DNA from: Kitasatospora terrestris
Lineage (GTDB): Bacteria > Actinomycetota > Actinomycetes > Streptomycetales > Streptomycetaceae
Direction: 5' to 3'
DNA: 64,000 nucleotides
NCBI RefSeq assembly: GCF_039542905.1
Contig: NZ_BAABIS010000001.1
Coordinates: forward strand, 2,294,001-2,358,000
Shown here in pieces: positions 37,130 to 49,028 of this stretch. The translations under genes and the position numbers were made by a program. The notes under the pieces were generated by a model. That model saw nothing but the letters and a program-made list of their open reading frames with translations. It did no database searches and was not told the origin of the DNA. Numbering within the stretch: position 1 is the first letter of the stretch; every line of letters begins with the position of its first letter.

Positions 37130-37187
37130 CACTCCCTTTCCGCATCAACCATAGCAGCGGAAAGGGAGTGATGAGTAAGGAAAGGGA
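37130..37187. promoter_or_regulatory. Operator/promoter of the HTH-DUF4180 pair
   Basis: CACTCCCTTTCCGC (37130-37143) and GCGGAAAGGGAGTG (37157-37170) form a perfect 14-bp inverted repeat with a 13-bp spacer. The spacer contains TATGGT on the minus strand (ACCATA 37148-37153), a good -10 box. A third half-site GGAAAGGGA lies at 37179-37187, 20 bp (two turns) from the second. A repressor bound here would cover the promoter; autoregulation by the HTH protein is the simple guess. Confidence 0.65.
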
Positions 37188-37190
37188 AGG

Positions 37191-38053
37191 CTAGGAGACC
37201 ACGTCCTTGCGGGCGAAGCCGCGGAAGGCCAGTGCGACCAGCACGATCGCGTACGACACCGACAGCGAGACGCCCTGCAGCATGCCGCCCCACTCCACCT
37301 GTGGCTGGAGCGCGTCGGCCCAGGAGTACTGCCAGTGCGCGGGCAGCCACTCGCGCAGCGAGCCGAGCGCGGTGACCGCGTCCAGCACGCCGGTGACGAT
37401 CGAGGCGAAGACCGCGCCGCCGACCGCGCCGAGCGGCGCGTCGGTGGCCGTGGAGAGCCAGAACGCCAGCGCCCCGACCACGAGTTCGCTGAGGAAGACG
37501 AAGGCCACCGCGACCGCCAGGCGCGGCAGCGCCTCCCCGGCGGGGAGGCTGACCCCGGTGGGCAGCTTCAGGTCGCCCCAGCCGTACGCGGCGGTGCCCA
37601 CCGCCAGTCCGACCAGCGGGAGCAGCACCACCGCGGCCGCCGAGAAGGCCAGCGCCACGGTCAGCTTGCGGGCCAGCAGCCGGGCCCGCGGCACCGGGGC
37701 GGCCAGCAGGTAGCGCAGCGAGGACCAGCTGGCCTCGGAGGCGACCGTGTCGCCGCAGAACAGCGCGACCGGGATCACCAGCAGGAACCCGGTGCCCATG
37801 AACAGCATGGTGGTGGCGAAGTTCAGCCCCGAGGAGGTGGCCAGCTCGATGAACGAGGTGCGGTTCTCCCGGCCGGGCGAGCCACCGATCCAGATCGCGC
37901 CGAGCACCACGAACGGCATCGCGAACAGCACCCCGCCGACCACCATGGTGCGCCGGCGCCGCAGTTGGCGCAGCGCCTCCACCCGCAGCGGCAGGGTGCG
38001 CCCGGGCCGGTAGCCCTCCGCCGCGACCCGGCCGTCCGCAACACCCGTGGCAC

Positions 38054-38057
<4 letters not shown>
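37191..38057 (-). CDS. ABC-2 type permease
   Basis: 288 aa, six hydrophobic helices: [105 protein letters not shown] and [19 protein letters not shown] cytoplasmic [15 protein letters not shown]-terminus and the [29 protein letters not shown] loop between helices 2 and 3 are typical of ABC-2 exporters. The ATG overlaps the fused hydrolase-ATPase gene by 4 bp, so the two proteins form one transporter. The HTH/DUF4180 pair follows on the same strand. Confidence 0.88.
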
Positions 38058-40846
<2,789 letters not shown>

Positions 40847-40929
40847 GGACCACGATCCTAAGCGGGGCCGAAGTAGGGAACCCGTAAGCCCACTTGAAGA
40901 CGGCTCGAACGCCAGGGGTCGGGGCCGGT

Positions 40930-41307
40930 TCAGTACCGGTCGCGCTCCGCCTCCAGGCGCTCCTCACGGCTCTCGTCCAGGCTGTCGCGCTGGTCCTCCG
41001 GCAGCTCCTCGCGCATCTTCTCGGCGCGCTGCTCGGAGGCCTTCCGCTCCTCGGGGGACATCCGCTCGGCGGCCTCGCGCATCTCGTCCAGCTTGGCGCC
41101 GACCGCCGCCAGGTAGCGCGGGGACTCGATCATCTCCCGGATGCCGATCCGCCCGGAGAGCGCGTCCCGGGCCAGCGCCTGCAGCTCCTCGCCGACCGAG
41201 GAGTTCCCGGCCAGCGTGCGCAGTGCCTTGTGCAGCGAGGCGGCCTGCTGCGGATCCGCGGCGACCTCCATCAGCTCGCCGTCCGTGACCTCGTACTCCG
41301 ACGCCAC
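40930..41307 (-). CDS. Small charged helical protein of unknown function
   Basis: 125 aa from GTG 41307 (G-run 6-7 nt upstream). The N-terminal half is EYEVTDGELMEVAADPQQAASLHKALRTLAGNSSVGEELQALARDALSGRIGIREMI. The C-terminal half is very rich in Glu, Arg and Lys (DEMREAAERMSPEERKASEQRAEKMREELPEDQRDSLDESREERLEAERDRY) and would be a long charged helix. No signal peptide or membrane segment is visible. I do not recognise the family. It is divergent from mscS. Confidence 0.72.
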   Translation of the reverse strand: MASEYEVTDGELMEVAADPQQAASLHKALRTLAGNSSVGEELQALARDALSGRIGIREMIESPRYLAAVGAKLDEMREAAERMSPEERKASEQRAEKMREELPEDQRDSLDESREERLEAERDRY

Positions 41308-41354
41308 CGCGCCACCCCCCGGGCTCGATCCGCTCTCCGTCCGATCATATGCCT

Positions 41355-41410
41355 GACACGTACGCCGCAGGCCCGACCGCGCTGACACACCGTCCGACCG
41401 ACACACCGTC
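41355..41410. repeat. Direct repeats in the mscS upstream region
   Basis: GACACACCGTC occurs twice, at 41384-41394 and 41400-41410 (16-bp period), with a further GACAC at 41355-41359. They lie in the 157-bp divergent gap between the charged-protein gene and mscS. TATATG/TATGGT at 41430-41437 is a candidate -10 for mscS. Confidence 0.45.
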
Positions 41411-41464
41411 ACCGGCGGACGAAACGGAATATATGGTACGGAAAAGTCCTCCGCGAGGTGTTCC

Positions 41465-42481
41465 GTGCTCTGGCCACTCGTCAGCCTGCTCGCCGCCGTC
41501 CTCGCGACCCTGCTGATCGGCCGGGTCGTCGACCGACTCCTGCAACGCCTCGCCGCCCGGCACCCGGAGGCCCCCGTCTGGGAGCAGCTGCGCCGCTGCC
41601 GGGCCCCGCTCCAGCTGGTGGTCCTCACCTCGATCCTGCTCGCCGCCGAGCCGCTGCAGCGGATCTCCGGCATCGAGGACGACGAGGACCTGCGCCACCT
41701 GCTGCTGCTGGTCCTGATCGCCGCCTGCGGCTGGCTCGCCGTCCGGGTGGTCGCCGCCGCCCTGGAGGCCGTCCGCACCCGGTACGAGACGGTCACCGAG
41801 GACGCCTCCCGGGTGCAGCGCGTGCAGACCCAGCTCTCCCTGCTGCGCCGGGTCGCCGGCGCACTGGTCTGGGTGGTCACCGCCGGGTCGATGCTGCTCA
41901 CCTTCGAGACCATGCGCACCGTCGGCGCCGGCCTGCTCGCCTCGGCCGGCGTCCTCGGCATCGTGGCCGGCATCGCCGCCCAGTCCACCCTCGGCAACTT
42001 CTTCGCGGGCCTGCAGATCGCCTTCAGCGACACCGTCCGGATCGGCGACACCGTGGTGGTCGACGGCCAGCAGGGCACCGTCGAGGAGATCACCCTCTCC
42101 TACCTGGTGCTCCGGCTCTGGGACTACCGGCGGATGACCGTGCCGACCTCGTACTTCGTCTCCAAGCCCTTCGAGAACTGGACCCGCCGCGACCCCGGGC
42201 TGCTCGGCTGGGTGCTGCTCCACCTCGACCACACCGCCCCGGTCGAGGAGCTGCGCACCGCCCTCCACGCCTACCTGAGCGGCAGCGGGCTCTGGGACGG
42301 CAAGGAGTGGTCGCTGCAGGTCACCGACACCACGCCGAGCACCATCGTGGTCCGCGCCGCCATGACCGCCCGCTCCCCCGACGACACCGCGGACCTGCGC
42401 CTCGCCGTCCGCGAGCACCTGATCGCCCACCTGCGCGACCACCACCCGCAGGCGCTGCCCCGGGCCCGCTCCGACCCCTGA
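41465..42481 (+). CDS. mscS: MscS family mechanosensitive channel
   Basis: 338 aa. It relieves turgor on hypo-osmotic shock. N-terminal helices (LWPLVSLLAAVLATLLIGRVV, LQLVVLTSILLAAEPL, LLLLVLIAACGWLAVRVVAAAL, VAGALVWVVTAGSMLLTF) precede the conserved pore helix TM3 (GVLGIVAGIAAQSTLGNFFAGLQIAFSD). The MscS beta-domain (VRIGDTVVVDGQQGTVEEITLSYLVLRLWDYRRMTVPTSYFVSKPFENWTRR) and a C-terminal alpha-beta domain follow. GTG 41465 has GAGGTG upstream. Specific channel size is not inferable. Confidence 0.93.
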   Translation: MLWPLVSLLAAVLATLLIGRVVDRLLQRLAARHPEAPVWEQLRRCRAPLQLVVLTSILLAAEPLQRISGIEDDEDLRHLLLLVLIAACGWLAVRVVAAALEAVRTRYETVTEDASRVQRVQTQLSLLRRVAGALVWVVTAGSMLLTFETMRTVGAGLLASAGVLGIVAGIAAQSTLGNFFAGLQIAFSDTVRIGDTVVVDGQQGTVEEITLSYLVLRLWDYRRMTVPTSYFVSKPFENWTRRDPGLLGWVLLHLDHTAPVEELRTALHAYLSGSGLWDGKEWSLQVTDTTPSTIVVRAAMTARSPDDTADLRLAVREHLIAHLRDHHPQALPRARSDP

Positions 42482-42541
42482 GCGGTCGACGGGCCCCTGG
42501 TGGTCTTCACGAGGGCGCCCCACGAGGGCACCGGGATCGCG

Positions 42542-43003
42542 CTACAGCGTCCGGGTCATCGTGCGGTGCGGGATCCCGGCGTCGTCGTAGACCGGACCCT
42601 CCGCGGTGTAGCCGAGGCGTTCGTAGAAGCCGAGCGCCTGGACCTGGGCGTGCAGCTCCAGCTCGGTGCCGCCGTGCTCGCGGCCGGCCTGCTCGATCGC
42701 CCGGACCAGCCGCGCGCCGAGCCCGGTCCCGCGGGCCGCCTTGACCACGGCGAGCCGGCCGAGCAGCACCCGGCCGCCCTTGCCGCCGGTCAGCTCCAGC
42801 GCCTGCGGACCGTGGATCAGCCGGCCGGTGCCGAGCGGCGCGCCGTCCTCGCCGAGTGCCAGCAGGTGCACCGAGGTGGCGTCGTACGCGTCGTACTCCA
42901 GCTCCTCGGGGACGGCCTGCTCCTCGACGAACACCTCGCGGCGGACCGCCCGGACCTGCTCCAGCCGCTCGTCGCCGTCCGCGACCAGGATCGTCTCGGC
43001 CAC
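42542..43003 (-). CDS. GNAT family N-acetyltransferase (ElaA-like)
   Basis: 153 aa. The acetyl-CoA binding motif A is VVKAARGTGLGARLVRAIEQAG (about 87-108). The start ETILVADGDERLEQVRAVRREVFVEEQAVPEELEYDAYDATSVHLLAL resembles ElaA-type acetyltransferases, and the end GFYERLGYTAEGPVYDDAGIPHRTMTRTL is typical. The acceptor is unknown. GTG 43003 lies 3 bp after the rluD stop, so it is cotranscribed with rluD and lspA. Confidence 0.9.
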   Translation of the reverse strand: MAETILVADGDERLEQVRAVRREVFVEEQAVPEELEYDAYDATSVHLLALGEDGAPLGTGRLIHGPQALELTGGKGGRVLLGRLAVVKAARGTGLGARLVRAIEQAGREHGGTELELHAQVQALGFYERLGYTAEGPVYDDAGIPHRTMTRTL

Positions 43004-43006
43004 GGC

Positions 43007-43945
43007 TCAGCTCTCCGAGGAGATCACGTCGAGCGCCTTCTGCAGGTCGGCCGGGTACTCGCTGCTGAACTGCACCCACTGCCCGTCGCCGGGGTGCTCG
43101 AAGCCGAGCGACACCGCGTGCAGCCACTGCCGGGTGAGGCCGAGCCGCTTGGCGAGCGTCGGGTCGGCGCCGTAGGTGAGGTCGCCGACGCAGGGGTGGC
43201 GCAGCGCGGACATGTGCACCCGGATCTGGTGGGTGCGGCCGGTCTCCAGCTTGATGTCGAGCAGCGACGCGGCCCGGTACGCCTCGATCAGGTCGTAGTG
43301 GGTGACGGACGGCTTCCCGTCGCGGGTGACCGCCCACTTCCAGTCGGAGGAGGGGTGGCGGCCGATCGGCGCGTCGACGGTGCCGGACAACGGGTCGGGG
43401 TGGCCCTGGACGAGGGCGTTGTACTTCTTCTCGGTGACCCGGTCGTGGAACTGCCGCTTGAGGTCGGTGTACGCGATCTCGGACTTGGCCACGACCATGA
43501 TCCCGGAGGTGCCGACGTCGAGCCGGTGGACGACGCCCTGGCGCTCGGCGGCGCCGGAGGTGGAGATCCGGTAGCCGGCGGCGGCGAGGCCGCCGATCAC
43601 GGTCGGGCCGGTCCAGCCGGGGCTGGGGTGGGCGGCGACGCCGACCGGCTTGTCGATGACCACGACGTGCTCGTCGTCGTGGATGATCCGCATGCCCTCG
43701 ACGTGCTCGGCGACCACCTGCACGGGGGCGGCGGGCGCCGGGATCTCGACCTCGAGCCAGGCGCCGGCGGTGACCCGGTCGGACTTGCCGGCGACGGCGC
43801 CGTCCAGCATCACCTTGCCGTCGGCGGCCAGCTCGGCCGCCTTGGTGCGGGAGAAGCCGAACATCCGGGCGAGGGCGGCGTCGAGGCGCTCGCCCTCCAG
43901 GCCGTCGGGAACGGGGAGGCTGCGGGTCTGCGCTGCGGTACTCAT
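43007..43945 (-). CDS. rluD: RluA family pseudouridine synthase (RluD type)
   Basis: 312 aa. It isomerises uridines in 23S rRNA. An N-terminal S4 RNA-binding domain ([32 protein letters not shown], about 18-65) is followed by the catalytic domain with D143 in [17 protein letters not shown], then [19 protein letters not shown] and [24 protein letters not shown] motifs. The S4 domain suggests RluD rather than RluA or RluC. The ATG is at 43945. It sits downstream of lspA, a common actinobacterial and enterobacterial association. Confidence 0.93.
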   Translation of the reverse strand: MSTAAQTRSLPVPDGLEGERLDAALARMFGFSRTKAAELAADGKVMLDGAVAGKSDRVTAGAWLEVEIPAPAAPVQVVAEHVEGMRIIHDDEHVVVIDKPVGVAAHPSPGWTGPTVIGGLAAAGYRISTSGAAERQGVVHRLDVGTSGIMVVAKSEIAYTDLKRQFHDRVTEKKYNALVQGHPDPLSGTVDAPIGRHPSSDWKWAVTRDGKPSVTHYDLIEAYRAASLLDIKLETGRTHQIRVHMSALRHPCVGDLTYGADPTLAKRLGLTRQWLHAVSLGFEHPGDGQWVQFSSEYPADLQKALDVISSES

Positions 43946-43980
43946 CCGTACGAGTATGCCGCAAGCGGCACACCCGGGTT

Positions 43981-44697
43981 CTACGCCCGGTCGTCCGGGG
44001 AGGCCGCGGGGGCCTCGGCGGGGGCCTTCTTGGCGCCGTGGTGGGTGGTCCCGTCCGGGTTGGAGCCGCGGAAGGACAGCAGCACCACCAGGATGCCGCC
44101 GCAGACGATCGCCGAGTCGGCGAGGTTGAAGACCGCGAAGTGCTGCACCGAGATGAAGTCGACCACGTGGCCGCGGAACACCCCGGGCGAGCGGAAGAGG
44201 CGGTCGGTGAGGTTGCCGAGCGCGCCGCCCAGCAGCAGGCCCAGCGCGATTGCCCAGGGCAGGCTGTACAGCTTGCGGGCGATCCGCCAGATGACCACGA
44301 TCACGGCGGCGGCGATGGCGGTGAACACCACGGTCATCGCCTGGCCCATCCCGAACGCGGCGCCGGGGTTGCGGATGACCTGGAAGTTCATCAGGTCGCC
44401 GATGACCCGGATGGCCGCGTGGCCCTCCAGCCTGGCGACCACCAGCAGCTTGGAGCCGAGGTCGATCAGGTAGGCGAGCAGCGCGACGACCAGCAGCACG
44501 CCGACCCGCTTGCGGCGGGCCAGGTCACGGCCCCCGGCGGCGGTGGCTCCGACCGGCTGCGGGTCCTGGGAAACGCCCGCGGTCTCGTCCACGCCGGCCT
44601 CCGGGCCGTCCTGCGGGGTGCGCGCGGTGGGGACGGCGTCGTCCTGGGTCTGGGGGGAACCTGGAGTGCTGATGATCCGCTCCGCTGCCGTGTGCAA
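43981..44697 (-). CDS. lspA: Lipoprotein signal peptidase (signal peptidase II)
   Basis: 238 aa if begun at TTG 44697. It cleaves prolipoprotein signal peptides in the membrane. There are four helices, with the catalytic aspartates in GNLTDRLFR and [10 protein letters not shown] is in [17 protein letters not shown] is chosen because [10 protein letters not shown] just after it matches the start of streptomycete LspA (AERIIGTPD). A GTG at 44592 with GGAGG 5 nt upstream is the rival start (203 aa). The N-terminal 70 residues are acidic and disordered. Confidence 0.9.
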   Translation of the reverse strand: MHTAAERIISTPGSPQTQDDAVPTARTPQDGPEAGVDETAGVSQDPQPVGATAAGGRDLARRKRVGVLLVVALLAYLIDLGSKLLVVARLEGHAAIRVIGDLMNFQVIRNPGAAFGMGQAMTVVFTAIAAAVIVVIWRIARKLYSLPWAIALGLLLGGALGNLTDRLFRSPGVFRGHVVDFISVQHFAVFNLADSAIVCGGILVVLLSFRGSNPDGTTHHGAKKAPAEAPAASPDDRA

Positions 44698-44792
44698 GGT
44701 GGACGAGGTACTGGGGACGAGCCTACGGCACCGCCCGCCCCCGTGGCCTCCCTCCGAACCCCGCCGTTGGCGGAGTCCGCGGAGCCGCCCGG

Positions 44793-45374
44793 CTACCGGC
44801 GCTCCTGCTTGGCCTTGCAGCTGACGCAGAGCGTGGCGCGCGGGAAGGCCTGGAGCCTGGCCTTGCCGACCGGCTGGCCGCAGGACTCGCACAGGCCGAA
44901 GCCGACGCCCTCCAGGCGGCTCAGGGCGCGCTCGGTCTGGGCGAGGCTGTCCCGGGCGTTGTTGGCGAGCGAGAGCTCGCTCTCCCGGTTGATGTTCTTG
45001 GTGCCGGCGTCGACCTGGTCGTCCCCGGCGCCGTCGTTGGAGTCGCGCATCAGGCCGGCGATGGCGGCCTCGGCGGCCTCGATCTCGGCCCGCAGCCGGT
45101 GCAGGTCGGTCTCCAGCTCGGCGTGCAGCTCGGCGACCTCGGCGGAGGTCCAGGGCTCCTCACCAGGGCGGACCGGCAGCTCGGCCGGGTCGACCGACTC
45201 GGCGCCGCCCCGGGCGCCGCTGCCCGCCGCCACGTGGGTGCGGCTGGTCGCCGCCGCGTGGCCGGTGCCGGTGCTGGTCTTACGCCGTGCAGTGCTCACG
45301 GTCCCCTCCCCTGGGTCGCCCGCCACAGCCTTTCGCGACCTCTTGGTCACGGTCCCTGTTGCCTTCTCAGCCAT
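44793..45374 (-). CDS. TraR/DksA family zinc-finger protein
   Basis: 193 aa. A disordered, basic N-terminal third ([16 protein letters not shown]...[18 protein letters not shown]) is followed by a long coiled coil ([32 protein letters not shown]...[29 protein letters not shown]). A C-terminal zinc finger CESC-x17-CVSC closes it. It probably acts on RNA polymerase through the secondary channel, as DksA does, but the acidic tip residues differ and no effect is certain. ATG 45374 has GAGG 9 nt upstream; ATG 45389 is a weaker choice. Confidence 0.85.
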   Translation of the reverse strand: MAEKATGTVTKRSRKAVAGDPGEGTVSTARRKTSTGTGHAAATSRTHVAAGSGARGGAESVDPAELPVRPGEEPWTSAEVAELHAELETDLHRLRAEIEAAEAAIAGLMRDSNDGAGDDQVDAGTKNINRESELSLANNARDSLAQTERALSRLEGVGFGLCESCGQPVGKARLQAFPRATLCVSCKAKQERR

Positions 45375-45438
45375 GGCTTTCGACCTCATTTACGAATAAT
45401 TCGAACCGTCGGTTCCCGACGATCTTGCCAGTGCCGGA

Positions 45439-45468
45439 ACGATAATCCCCATCGAATCCGGTCACAAC
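45439..45468 (-). promoter_or_regulatory. Putative promoter of the TraR/DksA gene
   Basis: On the minus strand TTGTGA (45463-45468) and TATCGT (45439-45444) are 18 bp apart, pointing towards the start at 45374. The leader would be about 60 nt. Confidence 0.35.
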
Positions 45469-45589
45469 GGGACATACCGATGCAGCTCGTCGAACCCACC
45501 CGGGCAGCCGCCGCCGCACGAGTGCTTCCCAAGTTGTGCCCAGATCGTCATCGGCTAATCCGGGTTGCGATGCCCGATACACTGAGCCT

Positions 45590-45850
45590 GCGAGGCGCAG
45601 ATGGGACGAGTACCGACGTACGCAGCCAGGAGCGACCCGGGGACGGTGTGAGCCCGGGGGTGTGCGCGGCGGGAAGATCACCCCGGAGCCGCCGGAAGAA
45701 CGGCCCAGGTCAGGGCCCAGTAGAACCGGCAGCAAAACCCAAGGAGAGGGTCGCGGGAAGCAGTCCGCGGCCAAGGAGGGTGGTACCGCGGGACGGCACG
45801 CCGTCTCGTCCCTCCGTCGGAAGCCAGTCCACGCATCCGTCGGAGGCCCA
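45590..45850 (+). promoter_or_regulatory. T-box leader of ileS (translational type)
   Basis: The T-box core AGGGTGGTACCGCG is at 45776-45789, with TGGT (45781-45784) able to pair with the ACCA end of uncharged tRNA. A candidate specifier ATC lies at 45677-45679 in an internal loop flanked by GGCGGG and CCGCC. The leader ends in a region where CCTCC (45811-45815) can pair with the ileS ribosome binding site GGAGG (45842-45846), so control is of translation, as known for actinobacterial ileS T-boxes. TACACT at 45578-45583 is a candidate -10. Confidence 0.85.
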
Positions 45851-48800
45851 GTGACCACCTACAACTCCGTCCCCGCCCAGGTCGACCTGCCCGCGGTCGA
45901 GCACCAGATCCTCAGCTTCTGGCAGGACAACAAGGTCTTCCAGCGCACGCTGGAGCAGTCCGAGGGCCGCCCCGAGTGGGTGTTCTACGAGGGTCCGCCG
46001 ACCGCCAACGGCATGCCGGGCGCCCACCACATCGAGGCCCGCGTCTTCAAGGACGTCTTCCCGCGCTACCGGACCATGAAGGGCTACCACGTCGCCCGCA
46101 AGGCCGGCTGGGACTGCCACGGCCTGCCGGTCGAGCTCGCCGTCGAGAAGGAGCTCGGCTTCTCCGGCAAGCAGGACATCGAGGCGTACGGCATCGCCGA
46201 GTTCAACGCCAAGTGCCGCGAGTCGGTGACCCGCCACACCGACGAGTTCGTGAAGCTCACCGAGCGGATGGGCTACTGGGTCGACCTCGACGAGGCGTAC
46301 CGGACCATGGACCCGTCGTACATCCAGTCGGTCTGGTGGTCGCTCAAGCAGATCTTCGACAAGGGCCTGCTGGTCCAGGACCACCGGGTCGCCCCCTGGT
46401 GCCCGCGCTGCGGCACCGGCCTGTCCGACCACGAGCTGGCCCAGGGCTACGAGACCGTGGTCGACCCCTCGGTCTACGTCCGCTTCCCGCTGACCTCCGG
46501 CCCGCTGGCCGGCACCGCCGCGCTGCTGGTCTGGACGACCACCCCGTGGACCCTGGTCTCCAACACCGCCGCCGCCGTCCACCCGGACGTCACCTACGTG
46601 GTCGCCACCGACGGCACCGAGCGCCTGGTCGTCGCCGAGCCGCTGGTCGGCAAGGCGCTCGGCGAGGGCTGGGAGACCACCGGCGAGTCCTTCACCGGCG
46701 CCGAGATGGAGCGCTGGGTCTACCGCCGCCCGTTCGACCTGGTCGAGATCGAGGACGCGCACTACGTCCTCAACGCCGAGTACGTCACCACCGAGGACGG
46801 CACCGGCATCGTCCACCAGTCGCCCGCCTTCGGCGCCGACGACCTCGCGACCTGCCGCAAGTACGGCCTGCCGGTGGTCAACCCGGTCCGCGCCGACGGC
46901 ACCTTCGAGGAGGAGGTCCCGCTGGTCGGCGGCGTCTTCTTCAAGAAGGCCGACGAGGCGCTGGTCGCCGACCTCCAGGCCCGCGGCCTGCTCTTCCGCC
47001 ACCTGCCGTACGAGCACAGCTACCCGCACTGCTGGCGCTGCCACACCGCGCTGCTCTACTACGCGCAGCCGTCCTGGTACATCCGCACCACCGCGGTCAA
47101 GGACGCCCTGATCCGGGAGAACGAGGCCACCAACTGGTACCCGGAGAACGTCAAGCACGGCCGCTTCGGCGACTGGCTGAACAACAACATCGACTGGGCG
47201 CTCAGCCGCAACCGCTACTGGGGCACCCCGCTGCCGATCTGGCGCTGCGAGGACGACCACCTCACCTGCGTCGGCTCGCTCGCCGAGCTCTCCGAGCTCA
47301 CCGGCACCGACCAGTCCGGGCTGGACCCGCACCGCCCGTTCATCGACGACGTCACCTTCGCCTGCCCCACCTGCGCCGGCACCGCGGTGCGCGTCCCCGA
47401 GGTGATCGACGCCTGGTACGACTCGGGCTCCATGCCGTTCGCCCAGTACGGCTACCCGTACCAGAACAAGGAGCTGTTCGAGAAGCGCTACCCGGCGCAG
47501 TTCATCTCCGAGGCGATCGACCAGACCCGCGGCTGGTTCTACACGCTGATGGCCGTCGGCACGCTGGTGTTCGACAGGAACTCGTACGAGAACGTGGTCT
47601 GCCTCGGCCACATCCTCGCCGAGGACGGCCGCAAGATGTCCAAGCACCTGGGCAACATCCTGCAGCCGATCCCGCTGATGGACCAGCACGGCGCCGACGC
47701 CGTGCGCTGGTTCATGGCCGCCGGTGGCTCGCCCTGGTCCGCGCGGCGCGTCGGCCACGGCACCATCCAGGAGGTCGTCCGCAAGACGCTGCTGACCTAC
47801 TGGAACACCGTCGCCTTCCAGGCCCTCTACGCCCGCACCGCCGGCTGGGCGCCCTCGGCGGCCGACCCGGCGCCCGCCGACCGACCGCTGCTGGACCGCT
47901 GGGTGCTCTCCGAGCTCAACGCCCTGGTCCGCGAGGTCGACCTCTCACTGGAGGCCTACGACACCCAGCGGGCCGGCAAGCTGCTCTCCGCCTTCGTCGA
48001 CGACCTCTCCAACTGGTACGTGCGGCGCGGCCGCCGCCGCTTCTGGCAGGGCGACGCCGCGGCGCTCGCCACCCTGCACGAGGCGCTGGAGACCGTCACC
48101 CGCCTGATGGCCCCGCTCACCCCGTTCATCACCGAGCGGGTCTGGCAGGACCTGGTCGTCCCGGTCGCCCCGGACGCGCCGGTCTCCGTGCACCTCGCCT
48201 CCTGGCCGGTCGCCGACGAGGCGCTGGTCGACCCGGAGCTGTCGCGCAACATGGCGCTGGTCCGTCGGCTGGTCGAGCTCGGCCGCGCCACCCGGGCCGA
48301 GTCCGGGGTGAAGACCCGTCAGCCGCTGCTCCGCGCACTGGTCGCCGCCCAGGGCTGGGAGGAGCTGCCGACCGACCTGCGGGCGCAGATCGCCGAGGAG
48401 CTGAACGTCGTCGCCCTGGAGTCGCTCGCCGAGGTCGGCGCCTCCCTGGTCGACACCTCCGCCAAGGCCAACTTCCGCGCGCTCGGCAAGCGGTTCGGCA
48501 AGGGCGTGCAGGACGTCGCCAAGGTGGTCGCCGCCGCGGACGCCGCCCGGCTCGCCGCCGAGCTGCGGGCCACCGGCACCACCTCGGTCGAGCTGGACGG
48601 CGAGACCGTGGAGCTCTCCCCGGACGAGGTGATCATCACCGAGACCCCGCGCGAGGGCTGGGCCGTCGCCAACGAGTCCGGTGCCACCGTCGCCCTCGAC
48701 CTGACGATCACCCCGGAGCTCAAGCGGCTCGGCATCGCCCGTGACGCGATCCGCGGCATCCAGGAGGCCCGGAAGAACTCCGGCCTGGACGTCGCCGACC

Positions 48801-48979
48801 GGATCGTCCTGCGCTGGCGGGCCGCCAACGAGGAGACCGCCGAGGCCATCGCCGAGCACGGCCGGCTCGTCGCCGACGAGGTCCTCGCCACCGACTTCGC
48901 CGCCGGCGCCGCCGACTGGGAGTCGGAGTCCTTCACCGACGAGTCCCTCGGCCTCGTCTTCCAGCTCAAGAAGGCCTGA
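45851..48979 (+). CDS. ileS: Isoleucyl-tRNA synthetase, eukaryote-like type (IleRS2)
   Basis: 1042 aa. It charges tRNA-Ile. The Rossmann catalytic domain begins WVFYEGPPTANGMPGAHHIEARVF; at the HxGH position the sequence is GAHH (57-60). The CP1 editing domain lies about 190-400 (VWTTTPWTLVSNTAAAV, EYVTTEDGTGIVHQSPAFG). KMSKH is at about 594. The anticodon domain and a C-terminal extension with LDLTITPELKRLGIARDAIRG follow, without the zinc finger of IleRS1. GTG 45851 with GGAGG 4 nt upstream is the T-box-controlled start. Confidence 0.96.
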   Translation: MTTYNSVPAQVDLPAVEHQILSFWQDNKVFQRTLEQSEGRPEWVFYEGPPTANGMPGAHHIEARVFKDVFPRYRTMKGYHVARKAGWDCHGLPVELAVEKELGFSGKQDIEAYGIAEFNAKCRESVTRHTDEFVKLTERMGYWVDLDEAYRTMDPSYIQSVWWSLKQIFDKGLLVQDHRVAPWCPRCGTGLSDHELAQGYETVVDPSVYVRFPLTSGPLAGTAALLVWTTTPWTLVSNTAAAVHPDVTYVVATDGTERLVVAEPLVGKALGEGWETTGESFTGAEMERWVYRRPFDLVEIEDAHYVLNAEYVTTEDGTGIVHQSPAFGADDLATCRKYGLPVVNPVRADGTFEEEVPLVGGVFFKKADEALVADLQARGLLFRHLPYEHSYPHCWRCHTALLYYAQPSWYIRTTAVKDALIRENEATNWYPENVKHGRFGDWLNNNIDWALSRNRYWGTPLPIWRCEDDHLTCVGSLAELSELTGTDQSGLDPHRPFIDDVTFACPTCAGTAVRVPEVIDAWYDSGSMPFAQYGYPYQNKELFEKRYPAQFISEAIDQTRGWFYTLMAVGTLVFDRNSYENVVCLGHILAEDGRKMSKHLGNILQPIPLMDQHGADAVRWFMAAGGSPWSARRVGHGTIQEVVRKTLLTYWNTVAFQALYARTAGWAPSAADPAPADRPLLDRWVLSELNALVREVDLSLEAYDTQRAGKLLSAFVDDLSNWYVRRGRRRFWQGDAAALATLHEALETVTRLMAPLTPFITERVWQDLVVPVAPDAPVSVHLASWPVADEALVDPELSRNMALVRRLVELGRATRAESGVKTRQPLLRALVAAQGWEELPTDLRAQIAEELNVVALESLAEVGASLVDTSAKANFRALGKRFGKGVQDVAKVVAAADAARLAAELRATGTTSVELDGETVELSPDEVIITETPREGWAVANESGATVALDLTITPELKRLGIARDAIRGIQEARKNSGLDVADRIVLRWRAANEETAEAIAEHGRLVADEVLATDFAAGAADWESESFTDESLGLVFQLKKA

Positions 48980-48983
48980 CAGG

Positions 48984-49014
48984 AAGGGGTCCGGGGCTGC
49001 GCCCCGGACCCCTT
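48984..49014 (+). terminator. Hairpin terminator of ileS
   Basis: A perfect 13-bp stem (AAGGGGTCCGGGG at 48984 against CCCCGGACCCCTT ending 49014) with a 5-nt loop, followed by CCCCC. It lies 4 bp past the ileS stop. Confidence 0.75.
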
Positions 49015-49028
49015 CCCCCGGACCTCCG

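Noticed and set aside
36236..37194. Continuation of the phoD frame 1 past the phosphatase to 37194
   Set aside because: After 34786 this frame holds only Arg/Pro-rich noise and crosses two minus-strand genes. The homology continues in frame 2.
45710..47758. 682-aa open frame antisense to ileS and the T-box
   Set aside because: It overlaps a fully conserved synthetase and a structured leader and has no recognisable domain.
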